From assembly GCF_026342435.1 (NCBI RefSeq), contig NZ_JAPEMT010000001.1, positions 372,001-436,000 of the forward strand: a stretch of 64,000 nucleotides of DNA. Direction: 5' to 3'. Of this stretch, positions 50,306 through 59,314 are shown one piece after another. The number at the start of each line of letters is the position of its first letter. Position 1 is the stretch's first letter. The position numbers and the translations under genes are program-made. The notes below the pieces were generated by a model. It did no database searches and was not told where the DNA came from. It worked only from the letters and a program-made list of their open reading frames with translations. This stretch comes from Streptomyces sp. NBC_00237. GTDB lineage: Bacteria; Actinomycetota; Actinomycetes; Streptomycetales; Streptomycetaceae.

Positions 50306-51868
50306 ATGGAAACGCTCAAGTCGGCAGCGGCAGAGGCGGGTTCGGCCGCACGGAACCCGCGCCGCTGGATCATCCTGATGGTGCTGTGCCTGGCCACGCT
50401 CGTCCTGGTCATCGACAACATGGCCCTGACCGTCGCAGTCCCGGCGCTCACCGAGGACTTGGGCGCGACACCGCAGAACATCCAGTGGGTGCTGGAGAGT
50501 TACATCCTGGTCTTCGCCGGACTGCTGCTCACCTCGGGCAGCCTCTCCGACCGCTTCGGCCGCCGGAAAGTGATGATCATCGGTCTGGCGCTCTTCGGAC
50601 TCGCCTCCCTGGGAGGGGCGTTCGCGAGCGACCCCGCCCAACTCATCGTCGCCCGCACGCTGATGGGAATCGGCGGAGCGCTCATCATGCCGAGCACCCT
50701 CTCCATCCTCATGACCGTCTTCCAGGCCGACGAACTGCGCAAGGCGATGGCGGTGTGGGGCTCTGTCTCAATGCTCGGTCTGATCGGCGGCCCGGTGCTG
50801 GGCGGCCTGCTCGTCACCCACTTCTCGTGGGGCGCGGTCTTCCTGATCAACGTGCCGGTCGCCGCCGTCGCCGTCCTCGCCGCGCTCTTCCTGATGCCGG
50901 AGTCGAAGGGCGCCTGGAAGAAGGCCGACCCCATCGGCGCCGTACTCTCCGTCATCGGCATGGTCGCCCTGGTCTGGACGATCAACGAGCTCCCCAAGGG
51001 CGGCCTCTCGCACACCCCGACCGTGATCTCCCTGGTCGTCGCCGTCCTCGGCCTGGCCGCCTTCGTCGCCTGGGAGCTGAAGATCGACGAGCCGATGGTC
51101 CCGCTGCGCCTCTTCCGGGACCGCGACTTCGCCGGTGGCAGCCTCTCCCTCACCCTGGTCCAGGTCGCCAACGGCGGTCTCCTCCTGGTGGTCACCCAGT
51201 ACGTGCAGTTCGTCCTCGGCTACTCGCCGACCGAGGCCGGGTCCTCCTTCATCCCGATGGCACTCGCCGCCCTCGTCTTCAACGGCCTCGGCGCGACGCT
51301 CGGCCAGAGGATCGGCAACCGGGCGATGGCCGCGATCGGCATGCTGGTCCTGGCGGGCGGCTTCGTCCTCCTCGGCTCGCTCGACCGGGGCGACGGCTTC
51401 GTCCTCCTCGCCGCCGCCATGGTCGCGGTGGGTTCCGGCGCCGGTCTGGCGATGCCCGCCGCGATCACGGCCCTGATGGGCGCCATCCCCACCGAGCACG
51501 CCGGTGTCGGCTCGGCCCTGAACGACACGATCCAGCAGGCCGGTGCGGCGCTGGGCGTCGCCGCCCTCGGCTCGATCCTGACGAGCGGCTACGCGGCGGC
51601 CATGCCGGAGTCGGCCCCGGCCTCGGCCCAGCACTCGATCAGCGAGGCCCTGACGCTGGCGGCGACGACGGGCGACTCGGTCCTCGCCGAGACGGCCCGG
51701 GACGCCTTCACCTCGGGTGTGGGTACGACGTTCCTGCTGAGCGCGGTGGGCGTGGTCGCCGCAGCGGTGGTCGCCTTCCTGATGATGCGGGACCCGAAGA
51801 AGTCGGCCGAGGCCCCGGTGGCCGATAACGACCCCGCCGAGCAGGACCTGGTGGGCGCGGCGCACTGA
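50306..51868 (+). CDS. MFS multidrug exporter, DHA2 (14-TM, EmrB/QacA) family
   Basis: A 520-residue membrane protein with about 14 hydrophobic helices. The motif LDNMALTVAVPAL near the start is the QacA-type VDxTxVNVALP equivalent (here IDNMALTVAVPAL), loop motif A is GSLSDRFGRRKVMIIG and motif C is GGPVLGGLLVTHFSW. The ATG at 50306 follows GGAGG by 6 bases. It is divergent from a TetR regulator, the classic inducible drug-efflux layout, and ends with a strong hairpin. The substrate is unknown. Confidence 0.95.
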   Translation: METLKSAAAEAGSAARNPRRWIILMVLCLATLVLVIDNMALTVAVPALTEDLGATPQNIQWVLESYILVFAGLLLTSGSLSDRFGRRKVMIIGLALFGLASLGGAFASDPAQLIVARTLMGIGGALIMPSTLSILMTVFQADELRKAMAVWGSVSMLGLIGGPVLGGLLVTHFSWGAVFLINVPVAAVAVLAALFLMPESKGAWKKADPIGAVLSVIGMVALVWTINELPKGGLSHTPTVISLVVAVLGLAAFVAWELKIDEPMVPLRLFRDRDFAGGSLSLTLVQVANGGLLLVVTQYVQFVLGYSPTEAGSSFIPMALAALVFNGLGATLGQRIGNRAMAAIGMLVLAGGFVLLGSLDRGDGFVLLAAAMVAVGSGAGLAMPAAITALMGAIPTEHAGVGSALNDTIQQAGAALGVAALGSILTSGYAAAMPESAPASAQHSISEALTLAATTGDSVLAETARDAFTSGVGTTFLLSAVGVVAAAVVAFLMMRDPKKSAEAPVADNDPAEQDLVGAAH

Positions 51869-51942
51869 GGCCCGCAACGCATAGCCCCTCACGCTCGGCG
51901 CCCGGCCTCACGTGCTCTCGTACGAGGCCGAAGGCGAGCCCG

Positions 51943-51981
51943 CCCCGGCCCCCGGACGGCATGACGGTCCGGGGGCCGGGG
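51943..51981 (+). terminator. Terminator after the MFS exporter
   Basis: Perfect 15-bp GC stem (51943-51957 with 51967-51981) with a 9-base loop. Confidence 0.75.
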
Positions 51982-52051
51982 GCCGTCACGCGCCAGGACA
52001 TCCCCAGCTCCCGACGGCCCCCGGAGCCCCGGAGACGGCCGGTCGGCTGGA

Positions 52052-52073
52052 CTTCACCCCTCGTTCATCCCGC
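52052..52073 (+). promoter_or_regulatory. PHO box (PhoP-binding direct repeat) upstream of phoX
   Basis: Two adjacent 11-base units, CTTCACCCCTC and GTTCATCCCGC, match the Streptomyces PHO box unit GTTCACCYRSS. They lie about 100 bp before the PhoX start, in the 301-bp gap after the MFS gene; the gap contains no other gene. Confidence 0.65.
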
Positions 52074-52169
52074 AGGCCCCTCCCGCGCCCCGTGCGCCCC
52101 CTAGTGTCACGGCCGAAAGCAATCCGGTCAGGCGTTCGCCCTGACCGCACTCCGGAGGAGACCCGACCC

Positions 52170-54245
52170 GTGCGCAACCTGCTGCCGCTGCTCAACTCGT
52201 CGCCGCACGCGGGCGGACGCTCCGCGCTGACGTGCCGTTACCGCTGCGGTGACGCCTGCTTCCAGGAAGTACCGAACACCAGCGACAACGAGTACGTGGG
52301 AGACGTCATCGCGGGGGCCCTGTCGCGGCGCTCGATGATGCGTGCGGCGGCCGTCGTCACGGTCGCGACCGCCGCCGGTACGTCACTGATGGCGGCCGGA
52401 GCCCCGGAGGCCGTCGCCGCACCCGTCCCGGTCGGCGCCAACGGCAAGGGCCACGGCGGCCACGGCGGCAAGGGCAAGGCCGCCCGCGGCCTCCGCTTCA
52501 CCCCCGTCGCCCCCAACACCGACGACAAGGTGACCGTCCCCGACGGCTACACCCAGAACGTCGTGATCCGCTGGGGCGACCCCATCCTGCGCGGCGCCCC
52601 CGCCTTCGACCCGGAGAACCAGACCGCGAAGGCCCAGGCAGGACAGTTCGGCTACAACAACGACTTCCTCTCGCTGCTCCCGCTCCGTGGTGAGCGCGGC
52701 CGTCAGGTCCTGGTCGCCAACCACGAGTACACCGACGAGATCCTGATGTTCCGCGGGTACGACGCCAAGAACCCGACCCGCGAGCAGTTCGACATCGCCC
52801 TCGCCGCGCACGGTCTGAGCGTCGTGGTCGTCGAGGAGACGCGCCGCGGCAACGGCCTGACCGCCGTCTCCCGCCACCACCTCAACCGCCGCCTGCACGG
52901 CACCACCCGCTTCCGCCTCACCGGTCCCGCCGCCGGAAGCAAGCTCCTGCGCACCTCCGTCGACCCGACCGGCACCAAGGTCCTCGGCACCTTCAACAAC
53001 TGCGCGGGCGGCACCACCCCGTGGGGCACCACGTTGCACGGCGAGGAGAACTTCAACCAGTACTTCGCCAACGGCTCCAGCCCCACCGACAAGCGCTACG
53101 GCATCGGCTCCGGCGCCACCGAGCGCCTGTGGGAGCGTTTCGACAAGCGCTTCGACGCCAAGCAGGAGCCCAACGAGTCCCACCGCCACGGCTGGGTCGT
53201 CGAGCTGGACCCGTACGACCCGGACTCGACCCCCCGCAAGCGCACCGCACTCGGCCGCTTCAAGCACGAGGCAGCCCAGCCGCGCCTGACCGACGACGGC
53301 CGCCCGGTCGTCTACATGGGTGACGACGAGCGCTTCGACTACTTCTACAAGTTCGTCTCGTCGAAGCGGATGAAGCGCGGCAACTCGCGCGCGGCCCGCG
53401 AGCACAACCTCACCCTCCTCGACGAGGGCACGCTGTACGTCGCCAAGCTCACCGGCGACTCCCCGACGACGGAGATCGACGGCTCGGGCAAGCTCCCGAA
53501 CGACGGCGAGTTCGACGGCAGCGGCACCTGGATCCCGCTGGCCACCGGCACCACGTCGCACGTCCCCGGCATGACCGCCGAGGAGGTGTACGTCTTCACC
53601 CGCCTCGCCGGTGACAAGGTCGGCGCGACGAAGATGGACCGCCCCGAGGACGTCGAGCCCTCGCCGCGCACCGGTCGCGTGTACGTCGCCCTCACCAACA
53701 ACACCGACCGGGGCAAGGCGGGCAAGGCAGGCGCCGACGAGGCCAACCCCCGTAACGCCAACAAGCACGGCCAGATCCTCGAACTCGCCGAGCACCGCAA
53801 CGACCCGTCGGCCACCCGCTTCGCCTGGGGCCTCTTCCTCGTCGCGGGCGACCCGAACGACCCCGCCACCTACTTCGCCGGGTTCCCCAAGGACCGGGTC
53901 TCCCCGATCTCCTGCCCCGACAACGTCGCCTTCGACCCGCACGGCAACCTGTGGATCTCCACCGACGGCAACAAGCTGGGCTCCCACGACGGCCTGTTCG
54001 GCGTCGCGGTCTCCGGCTCCCGCCGGGGCGAGCTCAAGCAGTTCCTCACCGTCCCCGTCGGCGCGGAGACCTGCGGCCCGCTGATCCAGTCCGAGCGCGT
54101 ACTGGTCGCCGTCCAGCACCCGGGCGAGACCGACGGCGCCTCCGTCGAGAAGCCCTCCTCCGCCTGGCCGGACGGTCCCGGCAGGTACGTCCGCCCGGCG
54201 GTCGTCTCGGTCTGGCGCAAGGACGGCCGCGACATCGGCGTGTAA
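52170..54245 (+). CDS. phoX: PhoX-family alkaline phosphatase
   Basis: A 691-residue exported phosphatase of the DUF839/PhoX family, Ca/Fe-dependent in characterised members and secreted by the Tat route. The N-terminus has a Cys cluster TCRYRCGDACF and then the twin-arginine signal LSRRSMMRAAAVVTVATAAGTSLMAA (Arg53-Arg54). The beta-propeller core has VLVANHEYTDE, TPWGTTLHGEENFNQY, VVYMGDDERFDYFYKF, MDRPEDVEPSPRTGRVYVALTNN and CPDNVAFDPHGNLWI, all typical metal-site stretches. GTG 52170 follows GGAGGAG. A PHO box upstream supports phosphate-starvation control. The gene releases phosphate from phosphoesters outside the cell. Confidence 0.94.
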   Translation: MRNLLPLLNSSPHAGGRSALTCRYRCGDACFQEVPNTSDNEYVGDVIAGALSRRSMMRAAAVVTVATAAGTSLMAAGAPEAVAAPVPVGANGKGHGGHGGKGKAARGLRFTPVAPNTDDKVTVPDGYTQNVVIRWGDPILRGAPAFDPENQTAKAQAGQFGYNNDFLSLLPLRGERGRQVLVANHEYTDEILMFRGYDAKNPTREQFDIALAAHGLSVVVVEETRRGNGLTAVSRHHLNRRLHGTTRFRLTGPAAGSKLLRTSVDPTGTKVLGTFNNCAGGTTPWGTTLHGEENFNQYFANGSSPTDKRYGIGSGATERLWERFDKRFDAKQEPNESHRHGWVVELDPYDPDSTPRKRTALGRFKHEAAQPRLTDDGRPVVYMGDDERFDYFYKFVSSKRMKRGNSRAAREHNLTLLDEGTLYVAKLTGDSPTTEIDGSGKLPNDGEFDGSGTWIPLATGTTSHVPGMTAEEVYVFTRLAGDKVGATKMDRPEDVEPSPRTGRVYVALTNNTDRGKAGKAGADEANPRNANKHGQILELAEHRNDPSATRFAWGLFLVAGDPNDPATYFAGFPKDRVSPISCPDNVAFDPHGNLWISTDGNKLGSHDGLFGVAVSGSRRGELKQFLTVPVGAETCGPLIQSERVLVAVQHPGETDGASVEKPSSAWPDGPGRYVRPAVVSVWRKDGRDIGV

Positions 54246-54301
54246 GACACAGCAAGGCATCTGAAGGCTTCTGAGGCATCTGAGGCACCTGAAGGTGCGG
54301 A

Positions 54302-54334
54302 ACGGCCCCGCCCGGGACTCCCGGGCGGGGCCGT
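54302..54334. terminator. Bidirectional terminator between phoX and hydrolase gene
   Basis: Perfect 15-bp stem ACGGCCCCGCCCGGG with a 3-base loop; short TCTGAGGCA direct repeats precede it. Confidence 0.85.
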
Positions 54335-54368
54335 CGTCACACCGGACCGTCCTCACAGCGGACCGTCC

Positions 54369-56042
54369 TCATACCGCCGGGCAGCTGCCGCCCTTCGGGG
54401 GCAGGCCCGTGACCAGGGTGTCCAGGACGTGGCCGTTGACGCAGGCGTTGCCCTGGAGGGTGCTGCCGTGGGCCCGGCCGCGGACCTTGAGCAGGGCGGC
54501 GGGGAGGCGGGAGGCGACGGACTGGGCGCCCGCCAGAGGGGTGCGCGGGTCCTTCTCGGTGCTGACGAGCAGGGGCTTCGGGGCGAGCTTCGCGGCCGGT
54601 ACGTCCTTGGTCGTGAGCAGCCCCAGCGTGCCGCCGGGGCTCTGCGGCCACGGGGCGCACGGGGCGTACGTGGCGGCGAGACCCGGCGCCGCGGACTTCT
54701 TCCCCTCGGCCCTCGCGTCCTGCGCCGCGTCGGTGAGCCCGGTGAGCAGGCCGGACGTGTCGCGCGGCCAGGAGAAGTCGGTGCAGTGGTTGGCGAGGGT
54801 GAGGGCGAGCGGGGCCGGGGTGTTCTTCGCGGCGGCCACGACGTCCTTGGGCAGGCCCTTCTCGGCGTACGCCTTCAGGTCCTCGTAGGCGGGGTCGTCC
54901 CGGTCGCCCTTCTCACCGTCGAGCGCCGAGTCGACGGCACGGCTGAAGCCCGGCCAGTCGTCCGGGTTCGCCATCACGGCGTACGCGGCGTGCTGGAGGT
55001 AGGGGGACTTGAGGGCGACCGCGTCGAGGGTCTTCTGCGGGTCGGGCGAGATGGCGCACTCCGCGGGACCGGCCGCGGCGCACCAGCTGCGGAACCCGGC
55101 GGTGTACGTACGGAGCCGGGGCCCGTACGGCAGGGCCTTCGACAGGTCCTGGACGTTGCCCGTCTCCTCGGGACTCCGTACGGCGTCGAGGGCGTGCTGG
55201 GTGCCGGTGCGGCCCGGGTCGTAGGTCGCGTCGAACACGGCGGAGCGGACGCGGGCCGGGTGGGCGCGCAGGTAGTCCTGGCCGAGCAGCGTTCCGTACG
55301 AGCGGAAGAGGAGGTTCAGCTTGTCCTCGCGCAGGGCGAGGCGGATCGACTCCAGGTCGGCGGTGACGTCGGCGGTGCCGAGGTGGGACACCAACTCCCC
55401 GTACTTCGCACGGCAGTCGGCGACGTACTGCTCGGACGCCTCGGCGACGGCCTTCGCGGCCACGCCGTCGGGGCCGTCGGGGCCGTCGGGCAGTTTCTTG
55501 GCCGCCTCCAGGGAGGAGACCGCCCCGGGGGCCCGCCCGCAGTCCACGGGCGCGCTCTTCCCCGTACCGCGCCGGTCGAAGCCGACGATGTCGAACAGGG
55601 CGCGGAGCTGCGGCGGGAGGGCGGCGGCCGCGGTGTAGAGGCCCTGGTGCCCGAGTGCGCCCGGGTCCATCACGAGGACGCCGATGCGGCGCTTGCGGTC
55701 GGTGGCGGGCAGCCGGGAGACGGCGAGGTCGATCTTGCCCGCGCCGGGCTTCGCCGCGTCGATCGGCACTTGCAGCGTGGTGCACTCGCGCTTGGCCTGG
55801 CCGGAGACGGGACAGTCGTCCCACTGTGCCTCGGGGGCGGGAACGGGGGGCCGCGCGACGGTCGGGGAACCGGAGTCCGTGGGGGTGTCGGGGCTGCCGC
55901 AGGAGGTGAGGGTGAGGGCGGCGGCGAGGGTGAGGGCGAGGCCGGTGGTGCGGGCGAGGCGGCGGCGCCGGGCGCGGTTTCCCGAGCCTGTGCCGCTGTC
56001 CGTACTTCGGGGGCCGGAGCCCGCCTGTATTCCTGATCGCAC
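54369..56042 (-). CDS. Exported alpha/beta hydrolase lipoprotein (tripeptidyl aminopeptidase-like)
   Basis: A 557-residue protein with a basic N-terminus, hydrophobic segment ARTTGLALTLAAALTLTSC and lipobox Cys48. The alpha/beta hydrolase fold carries the nucleophile Ser248 in FRSYGTLLG, an Asp in TEKDPRTPLAGA and a His in RAHGSTLQGNACV; the TAP-like C-terminal domain is present. The usual GGPG oxyanion motif is replaced by DPGALG and the nucleophile elbow is FRSYG rather than GxSYG, so activity may be changed. GTG 56042 is the best start (AAGGGA upstream). Streptomyces relatives are SlpD/SlpE and Tap proteases. Confidence 0.85.
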   Translation of the reverse strand: MRSGIQAGSGPRSTDSGTGSGNRARRRRLARTTGLALTLAAALTLTSCGSPDTPTDSGSPTVARPPVPAPEAQWDDCPVSGQAKRECTTLQVPIDAAKPGAGKIDLAVSRLPATDRKRRIGVLVMDPGALGHQGLYTAAAALPPQLRALFDIVGFDRRGTGKSAPVDCGRAPGAVSSLEAAKKLPDGPDGPDGVAAKAVAEASEQYVADCRAKYGELVSHLGTADVTADLESIRLALREDKLNLLFRSYGTLLGQDYLRAHPARVRSAVFDATYDPGRTGTQHALDAVRSPEETGNVQDLSKALPYGPRLRTYTAGFRSWCAAAGPAECAISPDPQKTLDAVALKSPYLQHAAYAVMANPDDWPGFSRAVDSALDGEKGDRDDPAYEDLKAYAEKGLPKDVVAAAKNTPAPLALTLANHCTDFSWPRDTSGLLTGLTDAAQDARAEGKKSAAPGLAATYAPCAPWPQSPGGTLGLLTTKDVPAAKLAPKPLLVSTEKDPRTPLAGAQSVASRLPAALLKVRGRAHGSTLQGNACVNGHVLDTLVTGLPPKGGSCPAV

Positions 56043-56253
56043 TGCGCACCCGGTCCCTTCGCTGCCGTACGGGCGGGGCCACTTGCGCCCGGATCGCAGC
56101 AAATGGTGCCACGAACGGGTGATCGGGTGAGAACCAGGTGCGTGGACCGTGACAACTTCGTGAGCTAGGCAAAAGGAGAAAGTGCAGGTCAGAGGCTTGC
56201 GGTCGGTTGAGGCGGCCCTTGACTTCGGTCGAGTCGGCCCTTGGCCCTCGACG

Positions 56254-56529
56254 TCAGTTGAGGTAGCCCTCGACCTCGCCCGCCGGGCGGACCTTCTCCG
56301 CGCCCGGGTTCTCGCCGAACTCCGAGCGGGCACGGCGGCGGCGCAGCAGGTCCCAGCACTGGTCGAGCTGGACCTCGACGGCGGCGAGCCGGGTGCGGTC
56401 CGCCTCGGAGAGGCCGCCGACGTGTCCCCCTTGCGAGGCGGCGCGCTGCCGGAGGTCGTGCTCCTCGGCGACGAGGCGGTCGATGCTGCCGAGGATCTCC
56501 GGGTCGGCGGGGTTCTCCGGGGTGCTCAT
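56254..56529 (-). CDS. DUF2630 small helical protein
   Basis: A 91-residue cytoplasmic protein. IDRLVAEEHDLRQRA, AAVEVQLDQCWDLLRRRRARSEFGENP and VRPAGEVEGYLN reproduce the DUF2630 signature: two helices linked by a loop and a C-terminal VEGY tail. Function is unknown, and the family is restricted to high-GC bacteria as far as I recall. It stands just after the EEP-domain gene on the same strand, with an 85-base gap. Confidence 0.88.
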   Translation of the reverse strand: MSTPENPADPEILGSIDRLVAEEHDLRQRAASQGGHVGGLSEADRTRLAAVEVQLDQCWDLLRRRRARSEFGENPGAEKVRPAGEVEGYLN

Positions 56530-56614
56530 GGCGGCGGCTCCTTCGTCGGGTGCGTACCTGCTGCGTGCCTCCTCACAGCCTGGAGGAGGTACGACGCGGG
56601 CGCGACCGGGAGCC

Positions 56615-57631
56615 TCACCCGCCATGGAGCTCCAGCTCCACCAGGAGCGCGCGGTGGTCGGTCCCGGGGAGGTCGACGAAACGGGCGCTCCGCGTGCCGA
56701 ACTCCTTGCTGACCAGTACGTGGTCGATCTGCGCGCCCAGCGCCACGGCCGTCTTCGCCGTCTTCGCGGGCCAGGTCGGAGTGCGGGACGCCCCGGCCAG
56801 CGCTGCCGCGTCCCGCAGCCCGTTCCCCGCGTCGAGTACGCGGCGGAAGGCGGCGTGGTCCTGGGACGCGTTGAAGTCCCCGGCGACGAGGGTGGGGCCG
56901 CCGCCCTCTGCCACGTACCTCTCGATCGTCCCCAGCTCGTGCTTCCAGCGGTCGACCAGGCCGGGCACGGGCGGCAGCGGGTGCGCGAGCCGGAGGCGTA
57001 CGGCACGGCCGTTGACGACGGCGACCGCGCCCGGCATGGCGAGGGTGGAGGGGAGGCCGGGGGCGGGCTTCAGCGGATGTGTACTGAGGATCGCGGAGCC
57101 CTCCGCGCCGCTCGCCTCGACGACCTCGCGGTACGGGTAGGAGGCGGGCGGCAGTTCGCGGGCGAGGGCGTCGGAACAGACCTGGTTGCACTCCTGGACG
57201 AAGAGCAGGTCGGGCTTCTCGCGGCGTACGGCGTCGAGGAGGGCGGTGGTCGCCCCGCCGAACTCGACGTTGGAGGTGAGCACGCGGAGCTTGGCGAGGA
57301 CGGGGCCCGTGGGGGCGGCCAGGTCGCCGTACGGGCGGAGGAACCAGGCGGTGACGGCGGCGAGGGCCAGGCCCAGGGCGATGAGTACGGGCCGCCGGGC
57401 GAGCGCGCCGAGGACGGCGGCGAGGAGGGCCGGGGCGAGCAACCACGGGAGGAACGCGAGGAGTTGGGGGACGGGGGTGATGGCGTCGATGCCGAGGGCG
57501 CGGGAGGTGAGGACGGGGGCGGTGGTGATGAGGAGGAGGACGGAGGTCCAGGTGGCGAGGCGGCGGGGCTTGCGGGGGGTCGTCGCGGGCTGGGCGTCGG
57601 GCTGGGCGTCGGGTTGGGCGTGGGTGTCCAA
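56615..57631 (-). CDS. Membrane-anchored endonuclease/exonuclease/phosphatase (EEP) protein
   Basis: A 338-residue protein with three transmembrane helices (about residues 25-105) and a C-terminal EEP domain. Signature residues appear in VLTSNVEFGG, LFVQECNQ (Glu for metal), LVAGDFNASQDHAAFR (DxN pair), AQIDHVLVS and GTDHRALLVELEL (terminal His). The domain probably faces outside and acts as a phosphodiesterase or nuclease. A TTG at 57631 with GGGAGA is the most likely start since the family begins near the first helix; further upstream the frame is low-complexity. Its N-terminus has QPDA repeats. Confidence 0.85.
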   Translation of the reverse strand: MDTHAQPDAQPDAQPATTPRKPRRLATWTSVLLLITTAPVLTSRALGIDAITPVPQLLAFLPWLLAPALLAAVLGALARRPVLIALGLALAAVTAWFLRPYGDLAAPTGPVLAKLRVLTSNVEFGGATTALLDAVRREKPDLLFVQECNQVCSDALARELPPASYPYREVVEASGAEGSAILSTHPLKPAPGLPSTLAMPGAVAVVNGRAVRLRLAHPLPPVPGLVDRWKHELGTIERYVAEGGGPTLVAGDFNASQDHAAFRRVLDAGNGLRDAAALAGASRTPTWPAKTAKTAVALGAQIDHVLVSKEFGTRSARFVDLPGTDHRALLVELELHGG

Positions 57632-57740
57632 GGGGTGCGTCTCCCGGGGCGGGGCGGGGTTTCCCTGGAGGGTACGGGGGGCTCGCCACGGGGCCCGGCG
57701 GGTGTCTGGAGTGCAGGCCGCTGCGCGGGGCAAGCCCCCC

Positions 57741-57857
57741 GCCCCTTCACCTGAAGTGCTCGCCGCACGGCTGTCTCGGCTCCGCGCGGGCACGTCGTGG
57801 CTGGTCGCGCCCGCGCGGCGGAGCCGCACATCGATACAGCCCCGCGCCCCCCAGGGC
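57741..57857. repeat. Dispersed Streptomyces intergenic repeat, copy 2
   Basis: Shares CTTCACCTGAAGTGCTCGCC and GTGGCTGGTCGCGC with copy 1 at 37561-37653, and continues with GCGGCGGAGCCGCACATCGA, a portion common in Streptomyces genomes from memory. It abuts the 3' end of the lipoprotein gene. Confidence 0.7.
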
Positions 57858-58403
57858 CTACCCGTGCCGCAGCACCTTGCCGATCTCCGCCTTGACCTCT
57901 CCTGACAGCGTCCGGTTGCTCTTGGCGACCGCCGTGCCGTCCTTCCCCGCCGCCACGTCCTTGACGTTCACGACGACCGTGTCGAGGAGGTTCCCCCCGG
58001 CGTCCCGGAAGTTCACCTGGACCACGTAACTCTGCGTCTTGGCCTCCTTGTTGGTGGCCGTCACCTCCGCCGCGCTCCGGTCGCCGTCCGCCTTGACGGC
58101 GCCCGCCTTCACCTCGTCCTTGGCGTCGACCCCGTCCTTGACCTCGTTGAACTTGGCAGCCGCCGAGGCGGAGGCCGACGCGTACGCCTCCTTGGCCTTC
58201 TCGCCGACCTCTCCGGCCTTCGCGGTGGCGGAAGCGGCGACGTCGCCCGCCTTCTGCGTCGCGGAGGCCGCCACCTCCCCCGCCTTCTGGGTGGCGTTCG
58301 ACACGACGTCTCCCGCCGACTTCGTGTCGTCACCGCACGCGGAGACGCTCAGGGCGAGGACGGAGGCCAGGACTGCGGCGCCTGCGGCGCGGGTGATCTT
58401 CAT
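57858..58403 (-). CDS. Lipoprotein with 11-residue amphipathic repeats and FxLYD-like domain
   Basis: A 181-residue secreted lipoprotein. The signal peptide ends ALSVSACGDD with Cys23 lipidated. Residues about 30-75 are an 11-residue repeat, ATQKAGEVAAS then ATQKAGDVAAS then ATAKAGEVGEK, typical of amphipathic helices in LEA or apolipoprotein-like proteins. The C-terminal 75 residues are a beta domain with VQVNFRDAGGNLLDTVVVNVKDVAAGKDGTAVA, like FxLYD. Function unknown. It lies 5 bases after the stop of the next gene upstream on the same strand, implying co-transcription. Confidence 0.8.
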   Translation of the reverse strand: MKITRAAGAAVLASVLALSVSACGDDTKSAGDVVSNATQKAGEVAASATQKAGDVAASATAKAGEVGEKAKEAYASASASAAAKFNEVKDGVDAKDEVKAGAVKADGDRSAAEVTATNKEAKTQSYVVQVNFRDAGGNLLDTVVVNVKDVAAGKDGTAVAKSNRTLSGEVKAEIGKVLRHG

Positions 58404-58408
58404 GCGGA

Positions 58409-59314
58409 TCACCCTGCGTGCGCCCGCCCCTCCTCGCGAGCCGAGTGGTCCGAAGGGGTGCGCGGATTCACCCGTCGCCCGGCGAACCACCACGCACCTC
58501 CCGCCACCACGGCGACCCCGAGCCCCACCGCCCCCACCCACCACGCCGCCGCCCGCAGGCCCCCCGTAACCGTCGCGTACACGGCCTCGCCCGCCGCCCG
58601 GCTGACGTCCTCGGGCAGGTGCGACAGCGTCAGGTTGTGCGCCACGGCCAGGAGGAGGGCCAGCAGGAGCGCACCCACCACGCACGCGCCCCCGGCCAGC
58701 GCCACCGTCAGCAGCCGCCTCCCCCGCACGGCCACGGCCACCGCTCCCACCACCAGCACTCCGACCGCCACCGGCACCCACCGCGCCGCCCCCTCCAGGA
58801 ACCCGTACACCGACCTCCAGGCATCCAGCTGATCCGTCTCGACCAGCGTCAGATCGGTGTGAACCACCGGGATCCGCCCCGCGAGCGGCACCCCGTCGTC
58901 CCGCAACTGCTTCTTCAGCTCGGCCGTCACGGGCGCGAGGTCGAGCCGTACCCGGTCCCCGCTGCCCCGCTCGGCGGTCAGCGCGTCGCGGAAGGCGTCG
59001 TGGGTGACCCGGGTGACGGTGTTCCACGCCCTCCGGTACGGCTCGGTACCGGCGAAGGACCGGGCCGCCTCGCCGACGAGCCGTTCCGCCCCGTTCTGCA
59101 GGGGACCCAGATCGACCTGCTTCATGATCTCTTCGGTCACCCGTGCCGCGACGGCCTGCTGGACGTCCACGTCGTCGGCCAGCGGTGCCATGGTCGCGAC
59201 GTACCGCCCGGTGTCCTCCACCTCGGCGTCCGCCCACACCGCGACCGCGCCGACGGGCACGAGCAGCGCCACGAGGGCGAGCAGGACGGCGGGCAGGAAA
59301 CGGCGCAGCAGCAT
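58409..59314 (-). CDS. Four-TM membrane protein with large extracytoplasmic loop
   Basis: A 301-residue membrane protein. The first helix (MLLRRFLPAVLLALVALLVPVGAVAVWA) is followed by about 150 residues outside (DTGRYVATMAPLADDVDVQQAVAARVTEEI), then three helices (WVPVAVGVLVVGAVAVAV, LAGGACVVGALLLALLLAVAHN, AAWWVGAVGLGVAVVAGGAWWFAG). The type resembles a common actinobacterial integral membrane protein of unknown role. The ATG at 59314 is preferred as the start of the first helix. It is the first gene of a short unit with the downstream lipoprotein. Confidence 0.8.
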   Translation of the reverse strand: MLLRRFLPAVLLALVALLVPVGAVAVWADAEVEDTGRYVATMAPLADDVDVQQAVAARVTEEIMKQVDLGPLQNGAERLVGEAARSFAGTEPYRRAWNTVTRVTHDAFRDALTAERGSGDRVRLDLAPVTAELKKQLRDDGVPLAGRIPVVHTDLTLVETDQLDAWRSVYGFLEGAARWVPVAVGVLVVGAVAVAVRGRRLLTVALAGGACVVGALLLALLLAVAHNLTLSHLPEDVSRAAGEAVYATVTGGLRAAAWWVGAVGLGVAVVAGGAWWFAGRRVNPRTPSDHSAREEGRAHAG

